Shown piece after piece: positions 25,381-34,526 of a stretch of 64,000 bases of DNA (position 1 is its first letter; the number at the start of each line of letters is the position of its first letter). The notes under the pieces are model-generated. The model saw only the letters and a list, made by a program, of their open reading frames with translations. It ran no database searches and had not been told where the DNA came from. A program made the translations under genes and the position numbers. The DNA is from Rohdeia sp041398665 (GTDB taxonomy: Bacteria > Planctomycetota > UBA1135 > GCA-002686595), in assembly GCA_041398665.1 (NCBI GenBank), contig JAWKUH010000007.1:1-64000 (forward strand), in the 5' to 3' direction.

Positions 25381-26802
25381 ATGGAGTCGACGAAGAGAAA
25401 GGGCTGGATCCTCGACGGCGAACGCGAGCGCCGCGTCGTCGACGGTGTGCGTGCACTCGGAATCGTCCTCGTCGTCGCCTTCCACGGCTCGTTCCTCCTG
25501 GCGAAGTCGTTGCCGCGCGAGAGCCTCGCGAACTTCATCGACAGGCTCCCGCCGATCCTCAACGTCGTCTGGCAGGCGCTGGGCTCGGAGATCGTCTTCC
25601 TCGCGTCGGGCTTCCTGCTCGCGTACCTGCTCCTGCGCGAGAAGTTGCGCTACGGATCGATCGACATGCGCGACTTCGGGGTGCGCCGTCTCTCGCGCAT
25701 CGTCCCGCTCTTCCTGATCGCGCTCGGCGTCTACATGCTCGGGCGGAAGTTCCACCTCGACCGCTTCGTGGCCAACCTGTTCTTCGTGGCGCGCGTCACG
25801 GGCGAGAAGAACTACATCCCCGTGGGTTGGTCGCTCGAGGTGATGATGCAGGTCTACCTCGCGCTGCCGTTCGTCGTGATGGGCCTCGTCGCCTCGAGGA
25901 GGCCGCTGCTCGTCACCGGCGTGCTGGTCGTCGCGAGCGTCGTCCCGCGCTACGTCGCTCTCGCGAGCGACCCCTCGTCGTACGCCGTCGCGTTCCACGA
26001 ACTCGTCAACGGCAGCGATGCACCGCAGGTCCAGAAGGACCTCTACTACCTCACCTGGTACCGCCTCACGCCGTTCCTCCTCGGCATCGCGGCGGCGATC
26101 GTCGCGACGGTCCACCGAGAGCGTGCGACGCGCTGGTTCCGTTCGCCCGTGCGCGCATCCTTGACGTTCCTGCTGGGCGCTCTGCTGTTCGTGTCCGTGG
26201 GCTTCCTTCCCATCCACGACCCGGAGGGCTTCGTCTACGACCTGTTCGTCCCCGAGACCTGGCACTGGTTCTGGACGCTCCAGCGCCCGGTCCTCGCGAC
26301 GGGCGTCGCGCTGATGCTCCTGTCCGTCCTGTTCCACGACCGCGGACCGGTCGGTCTCGCCGGGCGGTTCCTCACGTTGCGCCTGTGGTCACCGATCTCG
26401 CAGGGCATCTACTCGATCTACCTCTTCCACTTCGTGTGCCTGATCCCGGCGGCGCTGCTCGTCTTCTCGCCGGCGGTGGTGCGCACGCTCGCGACCGCGG
26501 AGAGCTTCGACCGCGTCGCTCTCCAGGAACAGCTCTCGAACTCGCTCGTCGGCGTCACGGTGTGGCACTACCTCGCGATCGTGTTCGTCGCGACCTGGCT
26601 CGCGACCAAGCTCGCGGGCTTCCTGACGCGGCGCGTCGAGGTGCCGACGCAGGAGTGGCTGCGTGCGCGCTACCGGAGGGTCCGCCGCGAACTGCTGCCC
26701 GAGTTCGCGTCCGAGGAGCTGCACGCGCGTCCTCAGGTCGAGCGCACCGCGCGGATCGCGAACGGCGAACCTCAGCCCCGGTCGAGCGCGAACGCCAGCT
26801 GA
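25381..26802 (+). CDS. Acyltransferase 3 family membrane protein (OafA-like)
   Basis: 473 residues from the ATG at 25381, 5 bp after the regulator stop, so part of the same transcript. About ten transmembrane helices. The catalytic region is recognisable by VDGVRALGIVLVVAFHGSF with its essential His in the first helix, LASGFLLAYLLLREK, then FGVRRLSRIVPLFLI and VGWSLEVMMQVYLALPF. Family members move acyl groups onto sugars, peptidoglycan or lipids at the membrane. In this place it could acylate the phenolic lipid or an envelope glycan. Its 3' end overlaps the convergent YedE-like gene by 31 nt. Confidence 0.9.
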   Translation: MESTKRKGWILDGERERRVVDGVRALGIVLVVAFHGSFLLAKSLPRESLANFIDRLPPILNVVWQALGSEIVFLASGFLLAYLLLREKLRYGSIDMRDFGVRRLSRIVPLFLIALGVYMLGRKFHLDRFVANLFFVARVTGEKNYIPVGWSLEVMMQVYLALPFVVMGLVASRRPLLVTGVLVVASVVPRYVALASDPSSYAVAFHELVNGSDAPQVQKDLYYLTWYRLTPFLLGIAAAIVATVHRERATRWFRSPVRASLTFLLGALLFVSVGFLPIHDPEGFVYDLFVPETWHWFWTLQRPVLATGVALMLLSVLFHDRGPVGLAGRFLTLRLWSPISQGIYSIYLFHFVCLIPAALLVFSPAVVRTLATAESFDRVALQEQLSNSLVGVTVWHYLAIVFVATWLATKLAGFLTRRVEVPTQEWLRARYRRVRRELLPEFASEELHARPQVERTARIANGEPQPRSSANAS

Positions 26803-27197
26803 GCGCCGCGCATCCCGACGACCATCGCGACGACGAAGACGAGCGCCTCGACGTGCAGACCGGCGAGCCCGGCGAGCGCGGGACCCGGACAGAAGCCGAC
26901 CAGGCCCCAGCCGACGCCGAAGAGGATCGAACCGATCACGAGCGCGGGACCGAGGGAACGCGAGGGTGCCGGCGGGAACGAACCGCCGCACACCGGAGCG
27001 GTGCGCCGGACGACGACGCGCCTCCCCACGGCGAAGGTCACGAGCGCACCGGCCATGACGAAGGCGAGCGTCGGGTCCCAGCCGCCGGCGAGGTCGAGGA
27101 AGCCGATCACCTTCGACGGATCGGTCATGCCCGAGATCGCGAGGCCGGCGCCGAACAGGAGGCCGGGCACGAACGCGAGGACGTTGCGCGCGTTCAC
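26772..27197 (-). CDS. YeeE/YedE-type (DUF6691-like) sulfur-compound transporter, second half
   Basis: 141 residues from a GTG at 27197 that overlaps the upstream partner by 4 nt. Four hydrophobic helices. The conserved cysteine motif GLVGFCPGPALAGLAG and the opening LLFGAGLAISGMTDPSKVIGFLDLAG are typical of the second half of YeeE/YedE proteins. In many bacteria this family is split into two small genes, as here. YeeE takes up thiosulfate through conserved cysteines, so the pair probably moves a sulfur compound across the inner membrane. Confidence 0.9.
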   Translation of the reverse strand: MNARNVLAFVPGLLFGAGLAISGMTDPSKVIGFLDLAGGWDPTLAFVMAGALVTFAVGRRVVVRRTAPVCGGSFPPAPSRSLGPALVIGSILFGVGWGLVGFCPGPALAGLAGLHVEALVFVVAMVVGMRGAQLAFALDRG

Positions 27198-27634
27198 GCC
27201 GCACCTCCGGTGAGCACGTGGGCGACGACGTAGACCGTCGCGAAACCCGCTCCCATGAACGACAGCACGGCGACGAGCGAGCGCCGCGATCCGACGGCGA
27301 GTCCGCACACGCCGTGACCGCTCGTGCACCCGCCGCCGAGTCGCGTGCCGAAGCCGACGATCAGACCGGCCGCGACGAGTCGCAGCGGATCGTCCGTCAC
27401 GACGAACGCATCGGCGCCGGGGACGAGCGCGAAGCACAGCGCCGCGCCGGCGAGCAGTCCGAGGAGGAACACCGCACGCCACGTGCGCTCCTCGGCGGAG
27501 GAGGTGAACAGTCGCGCGACCATGCCCGACATGCCGGCGATCTTCCCGTGCGTCGCGAGCAGCACGGTCGCGGAGAGGCCGACGAGCACGCCGCCGACGA
27601 CGGCGGTGACCGGATCGAAGTCGACGATCGTCAT
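27194..27634 (-). CDS. YeeE/YedE family sulfur-compound transporter, first half
   Basis: 146 residues from the ATG at 27634. Four hydrophobic helices; the signature GFGTRLGGGCTSGHGVCGLA carries the two cysteines that contact thiosulfate in characterised YeeE. KIAGMSGMVARL, earlier, is also conserved. Translated just ahead of its partner at 26772-27197 with overlapping GTGA. The 211 bp upstream, to the divergent secreted-protein gene, hold no regulatory site that I can name. Confidence 0.92.
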   Translation of the reverse strand: MTIVDFDPVTAVVGGVLVGLSATVLLATHGKIAGMSGMVARLFTSSAEERTWRAVFLLGLLAGAALCFALVPGADAFVVTDDPLRLVAAGLIVGFGTRLGGGCTSGHGVCGLAVGSRRSLVAVLSFMGAGFATVYVVAHVLTGGAA

Positions 27635-27845
27635 GGCGAGGATCCTAACGCTCCGTACGCGCGCTCGTCCGAGGACCGGAATCGAGTTTCCGCGAACCGG
27701 AAGCGCCCCGACTCTAGATGTCCGACGGACGCGTCACGCTACGCCCAACGACCACTGCACGTCGGGGCATTCAGCAGGGATCATGGAACGCGCCTCGATC
27801 AGCGAGGCCTGACATCACGAGCCGCTCCTCGACCCGACGAGAGCC

Positions 27846-30469
27846 ATGAAGGCAACCACCCACATCCTCGCCCTGGCGTTCTTCGTCCTCGCCGCCGGCC
27901 TCGCACCGGCTCAGACCAGCACCACCTACGACAAGGTCTTCACCGGCGACGACCTGATCGGAATCGCCGCGGGTGACCAGCAGTCGCCGCGCATCGCGCA
28001 CAGTGACGACGGCGCGCTGATGGTCTGGACGGAGTCGCGCACGAAGGTCGGAGGGACGTTCGCGCAGTCCGCCGACGACGTCTTCGCGGCGCGCTTCGAC
28101 GCCGCGGGACAGCTCCTGAGCCCCGGTCCGATCGTGATCTCGCAGGATGGCGGCGATCAACGCAGTCCGCACGTCGTGTGAACGGGACCAATCCGCTCGT
28201 GACCTGGATCTCGCAGGTGCCGAGCCTGACGTTCTACCGCTACGACGTGCACGCCGTGCGGTCGCTCCCGGACGGGACGGTGCTCGATCCGTCGCCGATC
28301 ACCGTGTGGTCGGCCTCGGGCTCCAGCACGATCTCCTACGACGTCACCGCGATGGGATCGACCTGGGTCGTCATCGCGCAGGACACGTCGGCCGGCAACG
28401 GCGGCATCCAGGCGGTTCGCGTCGACGCGAACGGGACCGTGATCGATCCGACGCCCGTGATGTTGGTGCCGCCGACGTTCTTCCTCTACTTCGGCACGTC
28501 GGTCACCGCGACCCAGAACCAGCTCCTGCTCGTGTACACGGCACAGAGCAACTACGTGGGTCGGTTCTTCGACGCGAACCTGAACCAGATCGGCTCGAGC
28601 TTCACACCCAAGAGCGGCCAGATCTCGTCGAACGGGACGGGCTACTACGTGACGTGGGCGACCGGGAGCGAACGGCGCGGTTCGCCGATGGACACGAACG
28701 GCACGCTGCGCGTGCCGAACGGGACCGTGATCGGGTCGACGACCTCGGCCGGAACGCCGCACAAGGACTCCATCGACTGGGACGGGACGTCCTGGTGGAT
28801 CGCCTGGAACAACGTCATCACCGGGATCGAGGTGGCGCGCGTCCGCGCGAACGGCCTCATCCTCGACCAGGCCTACTCCATCGACCCCGCGGGCGCCTCG
28901 ACGCACAACACGCCGTCGCTCTGCACGGTCCCCGGCGGAGGCGTGCGTGTCGCGTGGTCCGACTTCGTGGGGACGCCGATCGGTTCGTACGACGTGATGT
29001 CGGCGAAGCTCACCGGTCCGACTGCGATCGACCCGACCGAGACGTTGTCGATCGGCGCTCCCGCGCAGACGCGCACCGAACTGGCGGTGGGTCCGAACGA
29101 CACGTACCTCGTCACCGCGCTGTCCCGCTACGCCGACGCGCACGCCATCGTCGCGTGGGAGCGCGACCGCTACGGCAACCCGCTCGGCGACGCCTTCACG
29201 GTCGCGACCGGGAACAATCTCGGCATGGGAGGCGCCGCGTGGAACGGGCAGGAATGGCTCGTGACCTGGGCCGACGACGGAACGATCCTCGGCCGGCGCT
29301 ACGACGGCTCGCTCGCTCCGATCGACGGATCGCCGTTCACCGTCATGAGCGGCTTCTCCGCGGACGTCTCCGCGCTCGGTGACGACTTCCTCGTCGTCGG
29401 GACGGACTACGGCACGAGCATCCAGTTCCTTTTCCCGTTCGCGATGCGCGTCGACGGTCCGACGGGAGCGCTGCTCGACCCCCAACCGATCCTCCTCGGC
29501 CAGTCGTTCGCGCAGCTCCCGCGCGTCGTCACGGTCGCCGGGAAGTGGCTCGTCACGTGGCAGCGCAACTTCACGCACGACGACCCGCAGGCCGCGATCG
29601 AAGCGGCGTTCGTCGACGCGACGGGTGCGACCGCGGGCTCGTTCGTCGTCCTGCAGGCGACGGGCGGTCAGCCCGACGTCGCGACGAACGACAGCGAGGT
29701 GCTGTTCGTCTGGCGCGGGGGCTCGCTCTCCAACGCGAACAACTCGGTCCGCGCGCGCCTCATGGACGCGACGGGCTCGTTCCTCACTGCGGACTTCCTC
29801 GTTTCCGACGCGGGCGGTCGCCGCTTCGACTCGCCGTCGCGGAACGGCGACGACTTCCTCGTGGCATGGGAGGACATGCGCGATCGCACGTCCTTCTTCG
29901 ACGAGCGCACCTGGATCTACGGTGCACGCGTCTCGACGGGCGGTGCCGTGCTCGACCCGGGCGGCTTCCCGATCGCGGCCGGCGGCGACCTCGGACAGGA
30001 CCCGGCGGCGGCGAGTATCGACGGTGACGTCCTCGTCGCGTACGCGCGGTTCGACAGCACGCCGGGCGTCGCATCGTGGCGCGCGAGCGCGCGTCGCGTC
30101 GGCTTCTGGCAGGATCTCGGCGAACATCTCGCGGGGACGAACGGCGATCCGGTGCTCGACGCACTCGGCGATCGCGCTCCGAACTCCACGTTCACACTCC
30201 AGGTCTCGAACGCGGCGCCGGTCGCGTTCGGCTGGTACGTCATCGGGACGAGCGAGATCGCGTTGCCGATCTTCGGCGGCGTGCTCACGCCCTCGCCCGA
30301 CTTCCTGCTCGCGTACGCGACGGACGGACTCGGCGTCTCCTCGCTGACGCACACCTTCCCCGCGACCATCCCGCCCGGGACGTCGCTCTACCTGCAGGCC
30401 TGGACGATCGACCTCGCCGCGACGCAGAGTCTCTCGGCGAGCAACGCGGTGGTGCACACCGCGCCCTGA
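27846..30469 (+). CDS. Large secreted protein with repeated beta-propeller-like units and planctomycete C-terminal module (one frameshift)
   Basis: The ATG at 27846 starts a signal peptide (ILALAFFVLAAGLAPAQ). The frame stops at 28179-28181 (GTC GTG TGA), but adding one G gives VVWNGTNPLVTWISQ and joins a 760-residue open frame; comparable 'WNG..YLVTW' units recur throughout, so this is one gene of about 875 residues. Repeats such as YYVTWATG, WWIAWNNV, WLVTWADDG, WLVTWQRN, LFVWRGG and FLVAWEDMRD recur every 40-60 residues, as in beta-propeller or exo-sialidase-like proteins. The last 110 residues (NSTFTLQVSNAAPVAFGWYV to the end) form a C-terminal module common in secreted planctomycete proteins. 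No enzymatic residues are identified. Confidence 0.85.
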
Positions 30470-30490
30470 CACGGACCCGTCCGATCGAGC

Positions 30491-30528
30491 GGACGGCGCG
30501 TCACCGTCGGTCCGGCGGCGCGCCGTCC
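30491..30528. terminator. Hairpin between convergent genes
   Basis: Perfect 10-bp stem, GGACGGCGCG at 30491-30500 with CGCGCCGTCC at 30519-30528, loop 18 nt. It lies in the 72-bp gap between the ends of the secreted-protein gene and the DUF1338 gene, so it could end both transcripts. No T-run. Confidence 0.5.
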
Positions 30529-30541
30529 ACACCGCCGGAAT

Positions 30542-31573
30542 TCATGCACTCGACCCATCCGCGTCGCCGCGCGTCATCGAGAAGATCGACGTCGCGTTGC
30601 CCGCGTCGAACGCGAGGTCGAGCGTGCCGTCGGGAAGGCGCCGGCGCGTGATGAACTCGTGGAACGAACCCGGGACCGTGCGGATCTCGAGACCGCCGTC
30701 GTCGGTACGGAACAGACGTTCGACGGGAGCGGCGCGCAGCGCGGTCTGGAGAACCCGCCCGGACGCGGAGACCTCCACGCGGTCCTTGATCGGTCGACCC
30801 AGCTCGGCCTGACGCGCGGCGACGGCGTGCACGTCTTCGACGCGGTCCGTCGCGTGGTTGAAGGCGTTGCCCTCCGTCGCGATCCAGGCCATCTCGGCGC
30901 TCTCCGCGAGCAGGTGTTCGTAGTCGGACCGGCTCGGCGCCGCGTGCTGTCGGTCGAAGCAGCCGACGACCTCGGGCAGGACGCGCGCCGCGGCGTCGAC
31001 GGTGGTCCAGCCGTAGCGGCCGATGCGGTCGAGCTCGACCAGCGCGTGCCGCGAGAGCGGGTCGCGACTCGCTCCGACCACGCGCTGCACCGCGGCCCCG
31101 AACGCGTCGGAGAAGCGCTCGGGATGCAACTCGCTGACGAAGAACTGCGGCACGTCCTCCGGGAGGTCGGCGTGGCGGTAGGCGTGCCCCGTCATGCCGA
31201 GACGCGAGAGGTCGTAGGACTCGGCGCGGCCGTAGCCGAGGGGCTCGAGGACGCGCGCGATCGCAGCGGCTCCGGTGGGGAGTGCACCGCAGGGCGCCGC
31301 GACCGTGCGGAGCGCGCCGTGGTCGAACACGAGGCGTTCGCCCCGGTCCATGAGTTCGGTGACGTAGAGACGCGCGTACGGAACGCGAGCCAGGACGTCC
31401 TCGAGGAGGAGCGCGGCGAGGGCGAGCGCCACCTCGCTCCGCGTCGCGCGACCGGCGCCGACCGAGGGCAGCGCGCGCGGCCAGGCGAGGGTTCGCAGGA
31501 CCCGGCCCGCTCTCCAGGGACCGAGCACGGCTTCGAGCAACTGCTGGACGGCGACGGGGTGGCTTCCTCGCAT
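30542..31573 (-). CDS. DUF1338 family iron enzyme (2-oxoadipate dioxygenase/decarboxylase-like)
   Basis: 343 residues from the ATG at 31573. The frame stays open 74 codons further upstream, but that part is a Gly/Pro/Arg-rich translation of repeat DNA and was left out. The family's metal ligands are visible: H85 in LVFDHGALRTV, a second His in TEGNAFNHATDRV and the Glu in VPGSFHEFITR. The family includes HglS/YdcJ, which converts 2-oxoadipate to 2-hydroxyglutarate in lysine breakdown; shorter members like this one are mostly uncharacterised. Cytoplasmic. No other lysine-catabolic gene is adjacent. Confidence 0.87.
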   Translation of the reverse strand: MRGSHPVAVQQLLEAVLGPWRAGRVLRTLAWPRALPSVGAGRATRSEVALALAALLLEDVLARVPYARLYVTELMDRGERLVFDHGALRTVAAPCGALPTGAAAIARVLEPLGYGRAESYDLSRLGMTGHAYRHADLPEDVPQFFVSELHPERFSDAFGAAVQRVVGASRDPLSRHALVELDRIGRYGWTTVDAAARVLPEVVGCFDRQHAAPSRSDYEHLLAESAEMAWIATEGNAFNHATDRVEDVHAVAARQAELGRPIKDRVEVSASGRVLQTALRAAPVERLFRTDDGGLEIRTVPGSFHEFITRRRLPDGTLDLAFDAGNATSIFSMTRGDADGSSA

Positions 31574-31979
31574 GCGGCCGACCCGGCGCCCTCCTCTCGC
31601 GCGGGGTCCCTCCACGTTGAAGCTGCCCCACGATCGGGCTCGGGGCGAATCGAAGAGCGAGACTTCGATGGGCGATGGCGCGAGGCGCGACCGTCCGTCG
31701 CCCGGCGGGAAGGGAGCGGGTCGGGCGACTGCAGGTCCCCCGGGACCCGCACTACGACCGACCGCCGGTCGGAGCGGGCCCGGAACGAGCCCCACGGCCC
31801 GTCACCGAGCCCCGCTGCGGACGACCGCAGGTCCAGCCGGACCTGCGGTCGTCCGGGACGCGGGGTCCTCGGGACCGGCCGCCGCGTCGGCAGGGACTGA
31901 CCGATCCGACCCGTCCGGTCTAGAGTTTCGGAGGCAGCCGAACGTCGCCAACCACGACCGGCCCCCGAGCTCGCCCCGA
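31574..31979. repeat. Gene-free stretch with two R1 palindromes
   Basis: Between the divergent DUF1338 and sulfatase genes. It contains R1 copies at 31726-31760 (imperfect, CGACTGCAGGTCCC facing GGGACCCGCACTAC) and at 31818-31855. The latter is a perfect 17-bp hairpin with a 4-nt loop (arms 31818-31834 and 31839-31855). The rest is GC-rich; promoters for both genes must lie here but I cannot place them. Open frames crossing it give repetitive Gly-Pro-Ala peptides and are not counted as genes. Confidence 0.7.
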
Positions 31980-33290
31980 ATGAAGCCCCCCCTCCTCGTC
32001 GTCGCGACGCTCGTCGCCACGACCCTCGCGATCGCGAACGCGTCGGCCCAGACCGCGCCCACCCCTCCGAAGCCCAACGTGATCGTCGTCGTCTGGGACG
32101 ACGTCGGTTGGGAGGACGTGATCGTCGCCCGGACGCCGGTGCTGGACGCCTTCTCGCCGGCGTCGCGCATCTACGTCAACCACCGGAGCTGCCCGATCTG
32201 TTCGCCGACGCGCGCCGGTCTGCACTTCGGGAGACTGCCCTCGCGCGACGGGTGCGGTGCCGGTCTTCACGTGCTGTCGCTGCTCGACCACGGCGTCCCG
32301 AAGTCGACGGAGTCGCTCGCCGAGCGCCTCGGCGCCGAGGGCTACGCGACCGGCATGTTCGGCAAGTGGCACGTGTCGACGGTCAACGACGTGCAGAACG
32401 TCCTCACGGCCGCGAACGAGCACGGCTACGACACGTGGCGCGCCGGGAAGACCGCGTCGATCTCGACGACCGGTTCGCACTACAACTGGCCGCGTATCGA
32501 CGACGGCGTGGAGACGACCGAGACGACCTACGCGAGCGAAGCCGTGAACGACGCGTTCGTCGCCTGGTGGAACTCGACGCCCGGTCCGAAGTACGCCAAC
32601 GTCTCGATGTTCGCGCCGCACGTGCCCTACGACGCGGCGCCGCCGCACCTCCTGCCCGTCGGCTACCCGACGCCGACCACGCCGAGGGAGAAGTACGAGT
32701 CGTCGATCACCGCGCTCGACACGCTGCTCCTCGAGATGGCGGTCGCGATCCTCCCCGACCTCTCGAACACCTACGTGTTCCTCGTGTCGGACAACGGTCC
32801 GCCCTCGGACATCGCGCTGCCCACGACGAAGTGGGACGAGCACAAGGGCTGGCCGTACGAGGGCGGCGTGCTCGTGCCGCTGCTCGTCTGGGGCCCGGGC
32901 GTGCTGCCCGGCGTCGAGCCGTCGTTGGTGCAGTCCGCGGACGTCCCGGCGACCGTGTGCGACCTGCTCGGTGTCGCGGCACCGTCGACCGCGCTCGACT
33001 CCGTGAGCTTCGCGGCGACCCTGTCCGGACTCGCGGGCAAGCGCACCGACCTGTTCACGCACGCCTTCTCGATCGGCAGCACCCTGCCGTTCGACACGGA
33101 CCGTTGGGCCGTCGTTCGCAAGAACGGACTCAAACTCGTCTCGATCGACGGGGTGCTCGAACTGTTCGACCTGAAGAACGATCCGACCGAGCAGAACCCG
33201 CTCGACCTCGGTGACTCGCACTGGTCCACGGCGGCAGCGTTGCTCCAGGCCACGGCCGACGCGATCCTCGGGCCGACCTGGCCGAACTGA
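31980..33290 (+). CDS. Secreted sulfatase (formylglycine type)
   Basis: 436 residues from the ATG at 31980 with a signal peptide (VVATLVATTLAIANASAQ). Sulfatase/alkaline phosphatase-fold motifs: NVIVVVWDDVGWEDV (metal Asp pair) and the modification site CSPTRAGLHFGR, where C74 fits C-x-P-x-R and would be converted to formylglycine. MFGKWHVS, MFAPHVPYD and FLVSDNG then supply the remaining metal and catalytic residues. Substrates are probably sulfated polysaccharides, as usual for planctomycete sulfatases; the exact one is not predictable. No sulfatase-maturing enzyme gene is in the window. It converges on the SRPBCC gene. Confidence 0.93.
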   Translation: MKPPLLVVATLVATTLAIANASAQTAPTPPKPNVIVVVWDDVGWEDVIVARTPVLDAFSPASRIYVNHRSCPICSPTRAGLHFGRLPSRDGCGAGLHVLSLLDHGVPKSTESLAERLGAEGYATGMFGKWHVSTVNDVQNVLTAANEHGYDTWRAGKTASISTTGSHYNWPRIDDGVETTETTYASEAVNDAFVAWWNSTPGPKYANVSMFAPHVPYDAAPPHLLPVGYPTPTTPREKYESSITALDTLLLEMAVAILPDLSNTYVFLVSDNGPPSDIALPTTKWDEHKGWPYEGGVLVPLLVWGPGVLPGVEPSLVQSADVPATVCDLLGVAAPSTALDSVSFAATLSGLAGKRTDLFTHAFSIGSTLPFDTDRWAVVRKNGLKLVSIDGVLELFDLKNDPTEQNPLDLGDSHWSTAAALLQATADAILGPTWPN

Positions 33291-33335
33291 CGGGTCGACG
33301 CGGGACGGGCTGGAACGCGCGACGGGGCGCCGGAC

Positions 33336-34109
33336 TCAGCGTCCGGGCAGCGCCCACAGACCGACGGCCGCCGCGATGCGACCGTCGGGTGCGAGTTCGA
33401 CGACGTTCGTGCCCTCGACGAGCACGCCGCCGTCCGGCGTACGCGCGACCCAGTCCCACACCGCCGTGCCCTGGCAGTGGCGGACGGGCCCTGTGCGTTC
33501 GATCGCTGGAGCGGCGCCGTGGGCGCGCGCCGCTTCGAGGTGCTGCGCGAACTCCGCCGCGCCGCGGACGCACGCGAACGTGTCGCGGAACGTGAAGTCG
33601 TCGGTGACGAGCGCGGCGATCGCCGCCGTCCGCGCTTCGACGCCGTCGGTGGTCTGCGCCGCGAAGAAGCGGTCGGCCAGGTCGTCGAGGTCGCCGTGCT
33701 GGGCACTCGCCGCGACGTTGGCGAAGACGGCGAGCTGGTAGCGCCAGCCCGGGACGTGCGCGTCGCGCGCGCTCGCGTCGTCGAAGCGGTGCACGAGGTG
33801 CAGCAGCGTGCCGAGCGGGTGCGGGTCGAGCACGATCTCGACGGTGCTCGCACCGGGCGGGATCGGGCCGGCTCCGTTCTCGTAGCCGTAGGTGAAGACG
33901 ACGCGGCGCTCCGGCTCGATCGCGAGCACGCTGCCCGACACCGCGACGCCGTTCGGGTAGACGATGCGCACGGCACCGCCGACCCTCGGGTCGATGTCGG
34001 ATCCCGCGCCCCACCACGCGGCGAAGCGCGCGGGCTCGGTGAACGTCGCGAACACGGTCGACGGGAGCGCGCGGATCAGGACGGTGCGTTCGAGGGCGTG
34101 GGGTTGCAT
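33336..34109 (-). CDS. SRPBCC (AHSA1-like) domain fused to SnoaL/NTF2-like domain
   Basis: 257 residues from the ATG at 34109. Residues about 5-140 are an SRPBCC domain of the Aha1/START type (LPSTVFATFTEPARFAAWWG; VVFTYGYENG; LLHLVHRFDD). About 145-255 form an NTF2-like SnoaL domain (LDDLADRFFAAQTTDGVEAR; TDDFTFRDTFACVRGAAEF; GTNVVELAPDGRIAAAVGLW). Each domain alone is common; the fusion is less so. The gene follows an ArsR regulator by 30 bp, the standard partner of SRPBCC genes, so the pair probably forms a regulated unit. Ligand unknown; cytoplasmic. Confidence 0.9.
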   Translation of the reverse strand: MQPHALERTVLIRALPSTVFATFTEPARFAAWWGAGSDIDPRVGGAVRIVYPNGVAVSGSVLAIEPERRVVFTYGYENGAGPIPPGASTVEIVLDPHPLGTLLHLVHRFDDASARDAHVPGWRYQLAVFANVAASAQHGDLDDLADRFFAAQTTDGVEARTAAIAALVTDDFTFRDTFACVRGAAEFAQHLEAARAHGAAPAIERTGPVRHCQGTAVWDWVARTPDGGVLVEGTNVVELAPDGRIAAAVGLWALPGR

Positions 34110-34139
34110 GGCGGTGGACGGCGTGGCTGTCGCCGTGGA

Positions 34140-34493
34140 TCACTTCTCGTCGTTCGCAGGCTCCTTCGGCGCGCGGCGCGACGCGCGGTCCGCGCGCATC
34201 GCTTCGTCGCGCAGTCGTTGGAGCGCGTCGTCCCACATCGCTTCGAGCGCGAAGCGCAGCGGACCGACGGCTTCCGGCACCGCGCGGTAGAGGCGACGGC
34301 GTCCGTCGCGACGCGCGACGACGAAGCCCGCCGCCTCGAGGGCGCGCAGGTGCTGCGACACCGCGCCGAACGTCACGTCGCCGAGCGCGCGGTGCACCTC
34401 GCCGGCGGCGAGCTCGCGCCCCCAGACGAGACGGAGCACCGCGCGCCGCCGCGGCGAGCGCAGAACGTCGAAGGGGTCGGGCACGCCCGTCAC
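34140..34493 (-). CDS. ArsR-family winged-helix transcriptional regulator
   Basis: 117 residues from a GTG at 34493. Winged-helix DNA-binding domain: SPRRRAVLRLVWGRELAAGE, then the recognition helix FGAVSQHLRALEAAGFV and the wing RRDGRRRLYRAVPEA. It lacks cysteine metal-binding motifs, so it belongs to the non-metal, SRPBCC-associated branch. It probably represses itself and the downstream SRPBCC gene by binding the inverted repeat next to its start codon (34494-34509). Confidence 0.92.
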   Translation of the reverse strand: MTGVPDPFDVLRSPRRRAVLRLVWGRELAAGEVHRALGDVTFGAVSQHLRALEAAGFVVARRDGRRRLYRAVPEAVGPLRFALEAMWDDALQRLRDEAMRADRASRRAPKEPANDEK

Positions 34494-34509
34494 TTTAGCT
34501 ACGCCTAAA
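34494..34509 (-). promoter_or_regulatory. Candidate ArsR operator
   Basis: Inverted repeat TTTAG-N6-CTAAA directly against the GTG start of the ArsR gene, in an A/T-rich patch that stands out from the GC-rich surroundings. On the coding strand it reads ATTTAGGCGTAGCTAAA just before GTG. ArsR proteins paired with SRPBCC genes often bind similar TTTAG-type palindromes; assignment to this site is inference from position and symmetry. Confidence 0.5.
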
Positions 34510-34526
34510 TCGGTGGCAAGACCTCC

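Noticed and set aside
31574..31795. N-terminal extension of the DUF1338 protein
   Set aside because: The extra 74 residues are Gly/Pro/Arg-rich translation of the repeat-bearing intergenic region and are absent from the family domain.
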